Part shown: in pieces, positions 31,881 through 41,000 of the stretch | Position numbering within the stretch: position 1 is the stretch's first letter | How the letters are laid out: each line of letters begins with the position of its first letter | Source: CAVSSX01 sp963730735 | GTDB taxonomy: Bacteria > Actinomycetota > Acidimicrobiia > Acidimicrobiales > RAAP-2 | DNA: 44,803 bases | Direction: 5' to 3' | Assembly: GCA_963730735.1 (NCBI GenBank) | Contig: CAVSSX010000001.1 | Location: forward strand, 1 to 44,803 | Program-made: the position numbers and the translations under genes | Notes under the pieces: model-generated | Database searches by the model: none | Told to the model about the DNA's origin: nothing | What the model saw: the letters and a program-made list of their open reading frames with translations, nothing else

Positions 31881-33797
31881 CTACCCGGCGATCGCCGCCG
31901 CCAAGGCATTCCACGCCGGCTTCGGGCTGCCATCAGCATTGAGGAGCCCGAAATAGTCCGGGTCCGTCGCCGCGTCGCGGTAGTTGTACACGAACAGGGC
32001 GCCGATCCAGGGCGTCGCCCGAGCCGCCGCCACGACCTGCGACATCTCTGTGGCCTGGGCCGCCGTGCCGACCCCGTCGGGTCCTGCGGACGGGGCACCG
32101 ACCTCGGTGATCCAGATCTGCTTCTGCGCATCGCCGTTGGCGGTCATCACGCTCCGGAGGGAGGGGTTCGTCTGGCCCATCTGCGACCACCCCGAGTAGA
32201 TCTCGTAGGTGTCGGCCAGTACTGGATAGCTGTAGGCGTGGTAGCCCAGCGCGTCGAAACTCCCCTTGGCGCCGTCCTGGTACATGGCGATCAAGAAGTC
32301 CACCGGGTTGTAGTCACCGGGGGTGCCGCCGGCGAACGGCTGACCGGCGGTGCCACTCGGATTCGGCTGACCGTCCGGCGCCAAGCCCCCGCTGATCACC
32401 GTCGCCCCGGGCTGAACGGCCTTGATAGCGGCATAGGACGCCTTCAGCATGGCCGTGTAGAGCACCGGGTCGGGGCCCGGTGCGAACTCGGCCGCGATGT
32501 TCGGTTCGTTCCAGATCTCGTAGTCGCTCACGCCCCTCGGGCCGTAGCGGGCGGCCACGGCGCCGGCGAACGCCCCGTAGGCGGCGGCCGACGCCGGAGC
32601 GCCGACGACGCTTCCCCCGGCCGCCGACTCCTGGGCCCACGTGGGCACGGAGTCGACCACCAGCTCCACGTGCAGTCCGCCGCTCTCGGCCGAGGCCACG
32701 GCCTGATCGAGTATCGACCAGTTGTAGCCAGCGCCCGCCGTGGGCTGGATGACGTTCCACGTCGCCTCGACCCGCACCCACCCGATACCGATGCTCCGGA
32801 CCGTGGCCACGTCGGCGGCCTGGGCCGCCGCCCCTTCCGTGATCAGCGGGGGGCCGGACAGGCCGAGGGCCAGCCCACCGGTCGACGACGGCGCCCCGGA
32901 GGAGGAGGTCGACGTGGACACCGACGGTGACGTGGGGAAGCTGTAGGTCGCTCCGTCGGCACCCACGAGCGTGTAGCCACCACCACCACGGTGGGCTGTC
33001 AGACCGACGACGGGGGCGCTCAGGGCCTGGCCACCCATCGATCCCTGGAACGAGGCATCGCCGAAGGCGAAGATGCCGCCGTCCGAAGCGGCCATCCAGT
33101 AGCCACCGCCGTCACTCGTCGAGACGAGGCCCACGACCGGACGCACGAGACGGAGCCCGCCGGTCGAGCCGTGGAACGCGGCGTCGCCGTAGCTGAACAC
33201 CCCGCCGTCGCTGGCCACGAGCCAGTAGCCGCCACCGTCCGGCGACGTCGACATGGCCACGACCGGCGCCACCAGGTGCAGGCTGCCGGTCGAGCCGCGG
33301 AACACCGCATCACCGAAGGCGAAGACCCCGCCGTCGCTGGCCACCAGGTAGTACCCGCCCCCGTCGGGGGTGGCGGCCATGCCGACGATCGGCTTGTTGA
33401 GGCGTTGCCCACCAGTCGAGCCGAAGAACTTCGCATCGCCGAAGGCGAAGATGCCGCCATCGGCCGCCACCAGCCAGTAGCCGCCGCTATCGGGCGTGGC
33501 CGCCATGCCGACGATCGGGGCCACCAGGTGCAGGTTGCCGGTCGAGCCGAAGAACCTCGCGTCGCCGTAGCTGAAGACCCCCCCGTCCGACGCGACTTGC
33601 CAATAGCCGTTGCCGTCCTGGGTCGAGGCCATGCCGACGATGGGCTTATTGAGGGCCGCCGACGCCGTTCCGCCGTGGGCGGCCACTATGGGCACGACGA
33701 GGGTGGCGGTCAGTGCAGCGATGGCCGAGAGTCGGCGCACCGCCCCTCGACGGCTCCGGCCAATCAGGCGCGCGGATAAGAGCGAAGGACGCCTCAT
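31881..33797 (-). CDS. Secreted glycoside hydrolase with six N-terminal 42-residue repeats
   Basis: 638 residues. A signal peptide (basic R-R-L, hydrophobic core at 24-40, A-S-A cleavage near 47) is followed by six tandem units of 42 residues (49-288, the last shortened). Each has P-I-V-G-M-A, D-G-G-G-Y-W-L-V-A, D-G-G-V-F and F-G-S-T-G. A Ser/Thr linker (289-306) leads to a TIM-barrel hydrolase with acid/base E431 in W-N-E-P-N and nucleophile E565 in I-T-E-V-G, the clan A (GH5/GH39-like) pattern. The ATG at 33797 follows a TACCCT box by 7 bases. It may trim or remodel the surface glycan made by its neighbours. Confidence 0.88.
   Translation of the reverse strand: MRRPSLLSARLIGRSRRGAVRRLSAIAALTATLVVPIVAAHGGTASAALNKPIVGMASTQDGNGYWQVASDGGVFSYGDARFFGSTGNLHLVAPIVGMAATPDSGGYWLVAADGGIFAFGDAKFFGSTGGQRLNKPIVGMAATPDGGGYYLVASDGGVFAFGDAVFRGSTGSLHLVAPVVAMSTSPDGGGYWLVASDGGVFSYGDAAFHGSTGGLRLVRPVVGLVSTSDGGGYWMAASDGGIFAFGDASFQGSMGGQALSAPVVGLTAHRGGGGYTLVGADGATYSFPTSPSVSTSTSSSGAPSSTGGLALGLSGPPLITEGAAAQAADVATVRSIGIGWVRVEATWNVIQPTAGAGYNWSILDQAVASAESGGLHVELVVDSVPTWAQESAAGGSVVGAPASAAAYGAFAGAVAARYGPRGVSDYEIWNEPNIAAEFAPGPDPVLYTAMLKASYAAIKAVQPGATVISGGLAPDGQPNPSGTAGQPFAGGTPGDYNPVDFLIAMYQDGAKGSFDALGYHAYSYPVLADTYEIYSGWSQMGQTNPSLRSVMTANGDAQKQIWITEVGAPSAGPDGVGTAAQATEMSQVVAAARATPWIGALFVYNYRDAATDPDYFGLLNADGSPKPAWNALAAAIAG
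32931..33653 (-). repeat. Six tandem 126-base coding repeats
   Basis: Inside the glycoside hydrolase gene: five full 42-codon units and a shorter sixth. The units vary at the DNA level but keep F-G-D-A-x-F-x-G-S and D-G-G-G-Y. Six such units could close into a beta-propeller (inference). Confidence 0.75.
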
Positions 33798-33804
33798 CGA
33801 CAAC

Positions 33805-33810
33805 AGGGTA
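33805..33810 (-). promoter_or_regulatory. Candidate -10 box for leaderless glycoside hydrolase mRNA
   Basis: On the minus strand TACCCT, then 7 bases, then ATG at 33797; no ribosome binding site. It fixes the start at the signal peptide. Confidence 0.5.
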
Positions 33811-33891
33811 CCGACGAATTGCTCGGCATGGGGCATCGCCCCCCTTGGTCTCCATCGGCGCACTGGCGCCCCACTCGGGCTCGCTGGGTGT

Positions 33892-35125
33892 CTAGAGCAC
33901 GACGTGCTGACCGGGTTGGTCGGCCACTCCGACCGGCGGGACCCCTTTGGTCCCCCTGACCAGGGTCTCGAGCAATTCGACGTAGTTCTCGACAGCGGTG
34001 TCCCAGCCGAACTCCTGGATCCATTCCTCGGGCGGTTGGGAACCGACGGCCGCATCCGACAGGGCCTGCGTGATGCACGCCGCGAGCGACGCGGCGCTGG
34101 GCTCCGACAGATAGCCACGATCCGACCGGGCCACCAGATCCCGCGCGTAATTCGTCGGGGTGCGACGTCGTGATGACACGCGTCCCACAGGCGAGGGCCT
34201 CCAGCACGGCGATACCGAAGCCCTCCCGAACGGAGGGGAAGACGAATACCTTCGCCGACTTCATCAGGGCGAAGACCTCGGCGCTGTCGGCGACATCCGA
34301 GCGAAAGTTCACGACCTCCGAGAGACCAGCGTCCCGCACCTGCTGCTCCAGCTTCTCCTTCTCGGGCCCGTTCCCGACGATCAGTACGCGTGCCGCCAGA
34401 TCCGGCCCCAGCAGCGCCACCGCCTCGATCAGTTGGCCGACCCCCTTGTGGTCCATCAGGCGCCCAACGTAGAGGAGGTCAGCCGACGACTCGGGCGGGG
34501 CCGGGGGCACGTTCCCGATCATGTCGAGATCGATCGCGTTCGGGATCACCCGGATCGGCACCGCATTCCCGACGTAGGACCGGAGCCGCGCCGCCGTTCC
34601 CTCCGAGACCGCCAGGATCTCGTCCGGACAGCTCATGGCAACTCGCTCGATCCACCAGGCGATGGCACCCGACAGACCGCCCAGGTACGTCCGCCAATAC
34701 TCGGGACCCCACACCTCGTTCCACGTCACCACGAGCGGTCGCCGCCTGATCCTGGTGACCAGCCACAGCGTCACGATCTGGAGGTAGGGCATGTGGTCGG
34801 CCTCGACCACGTCGAAGCGCTTCGTGAGCAGCCGGAGGCAGCCGACGGCGAACACCAGCGCCTGGACGATCGACCGACGCCCGGACTTGTACAGAGCCAC
34901 CAGCCGCGTGATGGCCTCGTAGGGCACGCCCTGATCCACGATCGTCTTGGTCCGCTCAGGCCACCAGTGCATGGTGTAGAGCCGGGCGTCGCACCGTTGG
35001 TTCAGCCGTGGCAGGAGCTGGTAGTAGCGGCTCTCCTTTCCGCCACGGTGATACGGGTGGATAGCGTCGGTCACGACGGCGACGGAAAGGCGCCGCCCCC
35101 GCCGGGCCTCTGGGGCCTCAGACAC
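33892..35125 (-). CDS. Glycosyltransferase family 4, with a +1 shift in the C-terminal third
   Basis: From the GTG at 35125 (AAGGTG upstream) the frame encodes a GT4 enzyme: A-V-V-T-D-A-I-H-P-Y-H-R-G-G, D-L-L-Y-V-G-R-L-M-D-H-K-G, and F-P-S-V-R-E-G-F-G-I-A-V-L-E-A. At about 34157-34160 the frame becomes shadow sequence, while the proper C-terminus (N-Y-A-R-D-L-V-A-R, then E-F-G-W-D-T-A-V-E-N-Y) is in the next frame. Removing one C of a coding-strand C4 run gives S-H-P-T-N-Y-A-R-D and an intact 410-residue protein. As sequenced, the product would lose its last helices. Likely a miscall, otherwise a recent pseudogene. Confidence 0.83.
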
Positions 35126-35214
35126 GGTTCACCTTCTCGCCCCCTGCACCGAGAGCCGACCGGCCAGGTCTCCCCCGACCGAAGGGAGACATCCCGGCCA
35201 ACACCGATGTGACC

Positions 35215-36225
35215 TCATCCGGCAGCTCCGCTCGGCACCGCTGACGGCACTGCCGACGTCGCCGCCGAATCAGCTTGCAGGCGAACCCGTTCACGGGGGC
35301 TGCCTACGATCTTCGCCGCCGCCGACACGATGCCCGCGCTCCATGCGACGTTCTTGGTGAGCCACGCCGGAAAGCTGAGGGCGATGAGGCCGGGGCGCTT
35401 TCCGTACACGACCGTGAAGATCGCCTCGAGTAGCGAGAAGGGAAGGATCGAGAAGGCGATCCACCACGGTCCCGTCGTCGCCGCCACGACCACGCTGCCG
35501 GCCACCAATCCCAGCGGCACGAAATCGAGCCACCGGTACGACTTGAAGCGATAGCCGACTTCCAGCTTCGCCGATCCATATCGGTACATCTGTCGGGCAT
35601 ACTCCCGAAGCGACTCCCTACTCGAATGGAGGATCTTCATATCGTCGACGTAGGCAAAGGCGCGCTCATCCCCGAGTCTCGACACGAGTTCGAGGTCCTC
35701 CCCGAAACGAAAGTTCTCGTTGAAGACTTTCCCGGTAAGGAACCGCTGGTTGACCGCCGAGTTGCCGGCCGAACATCGCATGATGCCCTTACCAATGAGC
35801 TCCTTGACGACCCAGTCGTTGACCCCGATGGCCTTCGCCATCTTCGATCGGGCCATCGGGATGATCGGCCCCGAAATGAGGGCCAGCTGCGGATCGCCGA
35901 GAAACGTTTCCCAAATCGATCGCGTCCATTGCGGAGCTGCGGCGTCGTCGGAGTCGATGAAGGCGACGATCTGCGTCCGGCTCTCCCGAATGCCGATGTT
36001 CCGGCCCGTCGAAATATTGTGTGAGCCATTGGGGACACACCGAAGCCGCAGGGCGCCGTCAAAGCGAGCGGCGACGGCCAATGTCTCGTCCTCGGAGGCA
36101 TCGTCCACGACGACGACGTCAAAATCCGTGTAGTCCTGCGCCACGAGCGACTCGAGACACTCGGCGATCGTGTCGGCGCTGTTGTAGGTCAGGATGACCA
36201 CGGTCATGCTCACTGACTCGGTCAT
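35215..36225 (-). CDS. Glycosyltransferase family 2 with C-terminal membrane helices
   Basis: 336 residues. The GT-A fold begins T-V-V-I-L-T-Y-N-S-A-D-T-I, with the nucleotide site V-V-V-V-D-D-A-S-E-D-E-T and the metal-binding F-I-D-S-D-D. Residues 230-310 contain two to three hydrophobic segments, so the protein is membrane-attached. The ATG follows GGAG. It is an inverting transferase adding a sugar to a lipid-linked acceptor, judged by family. It lies between the shifted GT4 and the DUF2206 gene, all on the minus strand. Confidence 0.88.
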   Translation of the reverse strand: MTESVSMTVVILTYNSADTIAECLESLVAQDYTDFDVVVVDDASEDETLAVAARFDGALRLRCVPNGSHNISTGRNIGIRESRTQIVAFIDSDDAAAPQWTRSIWETFLGDPQLALISGPIIPMARSKMAKAIGVNDWVVKELIGKGIMRCSAGNSAVNQRFLTGKVFNENFRFGEDLELVSRLGDERAFAYVDDMKILHSSRESLREYARQMYRYGSAKLEVGYRFKSYRWLDFVPLGLVAGSVVVAATTGPWWIAFSILPFSLLEAIFTVVYGKRPGLIALSFPAWLTKNVAWSAGIVSAAAKIVGSPRERVRLQADSAATSAVPSAVPSGAAG

Positions 36226-36392
36226 CCCACCACTCTCCGTTCCGTCTTGGCATTCCAGCCATTACGGATCGATCGCGTTGTCGTGTGGTCGGGCAATTCG
36301 ATTCCTCCTACGTGACCTCGAACGGTGCAGCGAAGCGGTGCATCTCGAGCTCCAGCTCGCCTTACCCACTCCGGCACGACTGAATACATGAC

Positions 36393-38783
36393 CTACTTGA
36401 AGATCTCCGTGCCGCCATTGTTGAAGACGAGGTTCTTCGTGGCCGACAAGAAGGCACGCGGGTACTTGTAGGCGATCAGATCACTGTTGTACGTCGTAGT
36501 GGCCGTATCAGCATGCAAGTTGGCGTAGCTCAAGATGACCCAGCTCCTGCGTTCCACCAGCGCCGGGAAGTTGTCCAGAATGACCTGGTCTCCCACGACG
36601 TCGTTGAGGGACGTGAAGTTGAAGCGGTCGGAGTTGGCGTCGGCCTGGATGCCGTCGGGAAGCACTCCCGGCTTTCCGGCCAGCCAGGCGACCGCCTCCA
36701 GTTCCTGGGGATGGACGAAGTACGTGTTGTAGTACGAACCACTGTTGTCGAGATTTAGCTGGGCCGGATAGCCCCCGAGCGCCTGCGGAAGTAGGCCGGT
36801 CGTCGAGATGAAGAAGACGAAGCACACCGCCGTGGCCAGGGCGAAGGAGACCCGTTCCCCGAGCGGCCGGAAGAGCATCAACGAGCCGACGACCAGGACC
36901 GGGGCCGTGAAGATCAACGACTCCTGGAACGCCCGCAGCAAGCCGTACTCGGCCGACAAATACGGCAGGAGCGTGATCAGCGCCACCATGCCGATACTGC
37001 CGATGCAGAGGAAGACGTAGGCGCGACCGACCCGCCGCCGGAAACGGCGGACGAAGAAGAGCGAGATCAATCCGATCAGGACGAAGAACTGCTCGCCCTT
37101 GGCGGCCAGGGACCGGATCACCGAGTTGACCGTGCTCACCGAGACGACCTTGGAGACCAGCTTTCCGGCCGAGGACGTCGGGAGGTCGGGCGGCGTGGCG
37201 ACAGGGGTCGGGTACTTGTCCACCGTCGACAGGGGCTCGAACGTTCCGGCCGGAGCATGCGCCCGAATGGCCAGGATTTGTTCGCGCTCACGAGCGAGCG
37301 CCTGTTGCGGCGAACCCGCCGCCGACGACCCCGAAAGCAGGCTGTAGGACACCGACGACGACTGCGTGCCGGAGGTCTTCTCGAAGAACCCGGTCACCGA
37401 CGACTTCGCCTGGCCCGCAACCCCTTGGGCAGTGTGCGTGGCGAAGACGCCCCAGCCGAGGACGAACACGACCACGGCCGCGATGCACAGGAAGTTGAAC
37501 GCCGACGGGTTGTCCGCCCGCTCGAGGTCGACATCGGGGCTCTTCCCGTGGCGGCCAGCCCGTCGCCGCCGAATCGCCCGCCAGAATCCGTAGATCTTGA
37601 AGGTCACCCAGGCGATGGCGATAGTGCCGAGGAACATGTAGGTGGTCGAGTAGTGCGACAGCTCCATCCCCAGTGCCGCTCCGATGAAGACGATCCGACG
37701 CGTCCATCGGCTCCACGAAGGGTTAGTGATCGCCAGAACGGCCACACACACGAAGAGGAACGCCATCTCCTGACGGTTGAGGTACGGCATGTCGATGAAG
37801 AACGTCGGGAAGCCGACGAAGTACACCGTGGCCAGAATGGCCACGGGCTTTGGGAAATAGCGCCGGGCGATGGTGTACACCAGCACCGGGCACATGGCGA
37901 AGATCAACTGGAAGAAGAACTTGTAGATGTAGGCGTCATCGACCCGGATGAGCTGGGAGAGCTCGGTCGGAAGGATGGTGAGGCTCAGACAGGCGTTGTA
38001 GGCGCTCTTGAAGTACGAGATGTCCCAGTGGCCGTGCGCCTTGGTCAGCTGAAAGACGCGGTATTCACGCTGGATGTCGTGGCCGCTGATCGACCACCCC
38101 CGGAGCGAGGTCATCAACAGCATGGCCAGCGAGATGAAGTAGATGACGGCGCTGGTGGCACCGTGGCGCACCCGGCCCCGCCAGAGCAACAAGAGGAAGA
38201 AGGTGACGGCCACCAGGAGCAGCATGACCATGGTGACCTGGTTGCCGGCTCGGTTGTTCAGCCGGTTGGCACCCATGACCGCCAGCGGGACCGTGAGGAT
38301 TGACAAGGAGAGGAGCGCGACCTCTTTGCCTCGGAGGGTGGAGAGGCCCTTGGCCAGCCCGAAGGGGATGCCGTAGCGACGACGGACGATCAGCAGCGCC
38401 GCGTTGAGGACATCGACCATGACCACGACCGGGATCGGGTCGAGCGGACGACTTACCCCGAGGTGCGGCAGGACGGAGTTGATGCCGAGTCCGAGGAGCA
38501 GCAGCAGGAGGAGCGTCGTCGCCAGGCTGTAGCCGACGCGTTCGGCCATGGACGGACGACCCCAGATCCGGGTACCGCAGAGAAGGAGGATCGGGGCAAC
38601 CAGTACGAACAGGAAGCCCAGGAGGGGCCCGGCGAAGGGGAACCGGCCACCGGTGACGACCAGCACGTTGACCACCACGCCGAGCACCACGACGGCCACC
38701 GAGAGGCCGTCGAAAGGGCTTCGGGTCGAGGGTTCGGGCGGCTGCGCCAGTTCGGTCGCCGGCGGGTGAAGGTCAACAACCAT
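36393..38783 (-). CDS. DUF2206-like polytopic membrane protein, GT-C glycosyltransferase candidate
   Basis: 796 residues with about 14-16 membrane helices and a soluble C-terminal part of some 130 residues. The first large outer loop carries S-G-H-D-I-Q-R-E-Y at 233-241, resembling the acidic catalytic loop of GT-C enzymes and the G-x-D-I-x-x-E-Y block of DUF2206 proteins. A second long loop (about 450-560) is Ser-rich. The ATG overlaps the deacetylase stop by 11 bases. By position it could transfer a sugar from a polyprenyl donor on the outer face, or polymerise repeat units; this locus lacks an obvious Wzy. Function inferred. Confidence 0.78.
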   Translation of the reverse strand: MVVDLHPPATELAQPPEPSTRSPFDGLSVAVVVLGVVVNVLVVTGGRFPFAGPLLGFLFVLVAPILLLCGTRIWGRPSMAERVGYSLATTLLLLLLLGLGINSVLPHLGVSRPLDPIPVVVMVDVLNAALLIVRRRYGIPFGLAKGLSTLRGKEVALLSLSILTVPLAVMGANRLNNRAGNQVTMVMLLLVAVTFFLLLLWRGRVRHGATSAVIYFISLAMLLMTSLRGWSISGHDIQREYRVFQLTKAHGHWDISYFKSAYNACLSLTILPTELSQLIRVDDAYIYKFFFQLIFAMCPVLVYTIARRYFPKPVAILATVYFVGFPTFFIDMPYLNRQEMAFLFVCVAVLAITNPSWSRWTRRIVFIGAALGMELSHYSTTYMFLGTIAIAWVTFKIYGFWRAIRRRRAGRHGKSPDVDLERADNPSAFNFLCIAAVVVFVLGWGVFATHTAQGVAGQAKSSVTGFFEKTSGTQSSSVSYSLLSGSSAAGSPQQALAREREQILAIRAHAPAGTFEPLSTVDKYPTPVATPPDLPTSSAGKLVSKVVSVSTVNSVIRSLAAKGEQFFVLIGLISLFFVRRFRRRVGRAYVFLCIGSIGMVALITLLPYLSAEYGLLRAFQESLIFTAPVLVVGSLMLFRPLGERVSFALATAVCFVFFISTTGLLPQALGGYPAQLNLDNSGSYYNTYFVHPQELEAVAWLAGKPGVLPDGIQADANSDRFNFTSLNDVVGDQVILDNFPALVERRSWVILSYANLHADTATTTYNSDLIAYKYPRAFLSATKNLVFNNGGTEIFK

Positions 38784-39519
38784 TGGTCGCCCCCCCGCCC
38801 GTGCTCAAGTGCCCGACCAACTCGGCATTCGTTACCGTGCGGACCCGAGGGTGATCGATGACCGAACGCAGGAACGTCTCAAGCCGTGACCAATCGTCGT
38901 TGGCCTCTATCTCCCAGCTGTGGCCCCAGAGATGGAACACACCGTTGCTGGCACATGCTTCGGCGAACACCTTGCCGGCCAGGACATCCCAGTTGCTCCA
39001 CGTCGCCCACCATTGGCGAGGACTCGAGCCGAACCGGACGACACGACGGGCATCCGCCCTGTGCCGAACCGCGTGGACGGCGGTCGGCATCTCGAGCGGG
39101 TTGTGCGGAGCCGCCGTGTTGAACCGCTCGGTGGTCCGCGCCACGTCGAAGCCCGCCTCCGACGTCATGCGGACATGCTCGGAGCGGTAGGCCCCGTAGG
39201 GGTAGCAGAACGACGTGAGGCGGTGGCCCACGACATCCTCGAGGGCGGCCTTTCCGTCCCGGATCTCCCGCTCGGCATCGGTGGGAGCGAGCCGCGTCAG
39301 GTGGGGATGGGACAGCGTGTGGCCACCGATCTCGAATCGGGTCGACAAGTCACGGAGCGCCGAGGGGGTGAGTCGTTCGGCCTCGGGGACCTCCCTCGAT
39401 TGCGGGGCAACATAGAAGGTCCCGGCCATCCCCACTCGGTCGAGCATCGACGCCAGCTTGTTGTCCAGCTCGTGCCCATCGTCCCAACTCGTCGTCACCA
39501 GGACGTGACCGTCACCCAT
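38773..39519 (-). CDS. Polysaccharide deacetylase (NodB homology)
   Basis: 248 residues without a clear signal peptide. Motif 1 is T-T-S-W-D-D-G-H (catalytic Asp pair), motif 2 G-G-H-T-L-S-H-P-H (metal His pair), and motif 3 S-F-C-Y-P-Y-G. Near the C-terminus F-H-L-W-G-H-S-W-E supplies the last His. This matches carbohydrate esterase 4 enzymes that de-N-acetylate GlcNAc- or GalNAc-type units, with the T-S-W-D-D-G variant found in glycan clusters. Its stop overlaps the DUF2206 start and its start overlaps the upstream gene, so all three are coupled. Confidence 0.9.
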   Translation of the reverse strand: MGDGHVLVTTSWDDGHELDNKLASMLDRVGMAGTFYVAPQSREVPEAERLTPSALRDLSTRFEIGGHTLSHPHLTRLAPTDAEREIRDGKAALEDVVGHRLTSFCYPYGAYRSEHVRMTSEAGFDVARTTERFNTAAPHNPLEMPTAVHAVRHRADARRVVRFGSSPRQWWATWSNWDVLAGKVFAEACASNGVFHLWGHSWEIEANDDWSRLETFLRSVIDHPRVRTVTNAELVGHLSTGGGATNGC

Positions 39520-39961
39520 TCCGCTGACCCGGGTCCGTCACGGCCACGAGGAAGTCGATGGTCTCGGCGTGCCCCGGTAGCGACACCACGATGCGGGAGT
39601 TCTTGCCGGGGCTCGTCGGAGACACCGAGGTCGAAATGGAGGACGACGCGCCGGCGGGGATGAACCTCGTCGACCGCTGGACTGTAACCGCGCCATTTTG
39701 CCCCTTGGAGCTGACCACGTACTGGTAATGGAGCGCACGGCCCTCATGGTTCACGACGGTGAACGAGAACCCGATCGGCTTGTTGACCTCCGCCGTCGTC
39801 GGCAACGTCGCCGGGTTGTCGAAATACAGGGTCGTGTAGTTCGTCGGCTGCCGGACGATGGAGATCGCCCATTGGTGGCGACTGGCCGGGATGATGAGGC
39901 TGACAGTGACGGCGGCAACGATCAGCCCGCCCAACGCCAGCAGCCACCAGCGCGCCTTCAC
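39512..39961 (-). CDS. Membrane-anchored beta-domain protein, DUF1616-like
   Basis: 149 residues from a GTG with GAGGTG 5 bases upstream. One hydrophobic segment at residues 5-24 anchors the N-terminus. The rest faces outward and reads as an Ig-like beta sandwich (F-D-N-P, I-G-F-S-F-T-V-V-N-H-E-G, then S-T-S-V-S-P-T-S-P-G). Domains of this look (DUF1616) accompany DUF2206-type membrane proteins, and the three genes here overlap in order. It may be an accessory subunit of the GT-C-like protein (inference). Confidence 0.75.
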   Translation of the reverse strand: MKARWWLLALGGLIVAAVTVSLIIPASRHQWAISIVRQPTNYTTLYFDNPATLPTTAEVNKPIGFSFTVVNHEGRALHYQYVVSSKGQNGAVTVQRSTRFIPAGASSSISTSVSPTSPGKNSRIVVSLPGHAETIDFLVAVTDPGQRNG

Positions 39962-40158
39962 GCATCACCTCGTGCGGTGGAGCTGCGGCTGTAGGACACT
40001 TGGGTCTCTTTCGAAGTTCTCATCGTGGACACCTGCGAGGCAACCCTTCCCCACTGTGGCTGCTTCGAACATGGCCGGGAGCAGTGTGGAAGTCCGGAAG
40101 AATACGACTAAGGCGGTCCCGGGTCCGATCACTCATTTGAACGTATTTGTGTGGCGAT

Positions 40159-40195
40159 CTGTCACAGTATGAGGGACGCCAACTCGTAGTGACAG
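40159..40195. repeat. Inverted repeat, candidate operator of the glycan operon
   Basis: Arms CTGTCAC and GTGACAG with a 23-base spacer. On the minus strand the spacer holds TACTGT, a possible -10 box about 200 bases upstream of the gene starting at 39961. Confidence 0.3.
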
Positions 40196-40413
40196 CGGCA
40201 GAATGACGAGATGTCTACGTGAATTGGTGGAGACGTGATCTACATCGCCTCACCGGTCACCGCCAAACACGTTGGATCGCCCGTCCGGGGACGTTCCGGC
40301 ATCGACGCACGCTGGAAGGGCTTTTCGAGACCTGGCGCTCGAGCCGACCTCGAACAACTCCGGGACTGACCAGCTCCACGCACCGACACCGGACGCCCGA
40401 CATCGTTCGTTCT

Positions 40414-40430
40414 CGTGCCGGTCGTAGTGC
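40414..40430 (+). repeat. 17-base direct repeat, copy 1
   Basis: CGTGCCGGTCGTAGTGC, identical to bases 40984-41000 and 570 bases away. Flanks are only weakly similar. Confidence 0.7.
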
Positions 40431-40983
40431 AGGTGGATGATTCGGCCGTGGCCCGACGGTGCGGCGAGCCAACGTCACCACGGAGTTGTCGAGCGTCGCC
40501 CTGACATCGCTCGGCTTGCTGGCGGGTGGCAGGGCGCTACCTGCCGAGTCGCCCACGCCACGAACTCGGGGCCCGCCACGGACGGTCACCGACCGCTGCT
40601 CCTGGACCGACGGAAGCGCAACGATCGGTCCACCATGCTCCGCGTTCGGCGACCTCGGCCTGAATCCGGGACCGTTGCCGAGGGAGAGACACCCGGAGGG
40701 TGCCACGCCGAGCTGGTGGTACGACCGTCGCGTCGCCTGCCCCCTCCCCGGCTGCCATCGGATCGCCGACTCCAGATTGACCACGGGAAGAGGTGGGCCG
40801 TGGTCAAGTCTCCGTAGCCGGAAGGTCGTCACCGCCCCTGAGGCGTCGTCGGCTAGTGCAAATGCCGCAGGCGCCGACCCGCCCAGCTGGGACCCAGAGG
40901 ATGATCGGCGGCTACTTGGCCCGCTCTCAACCACGCTTTCCTGGCGACCGGCCCGATCGGCGCCCAATGAACCGGCCCCGGAC

Positions 40984-41000
40984 CGTGCCGGTCGTAGTGC
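40984..41000 (+). repeat. 17-base direct repeat, copy 2
   Basis: Second copy of CGTGCCGGTCGTAGTGC in the gene-free stretch. Confidence 0.7.

Noticed and set aside
40257..40967. 236-residue minus-strand open frame in the right gap
   Set aside because: Ser/Arg/Pro-rich, no motif, overlapped by equally poor plus-strand frames; not supported as a gene.
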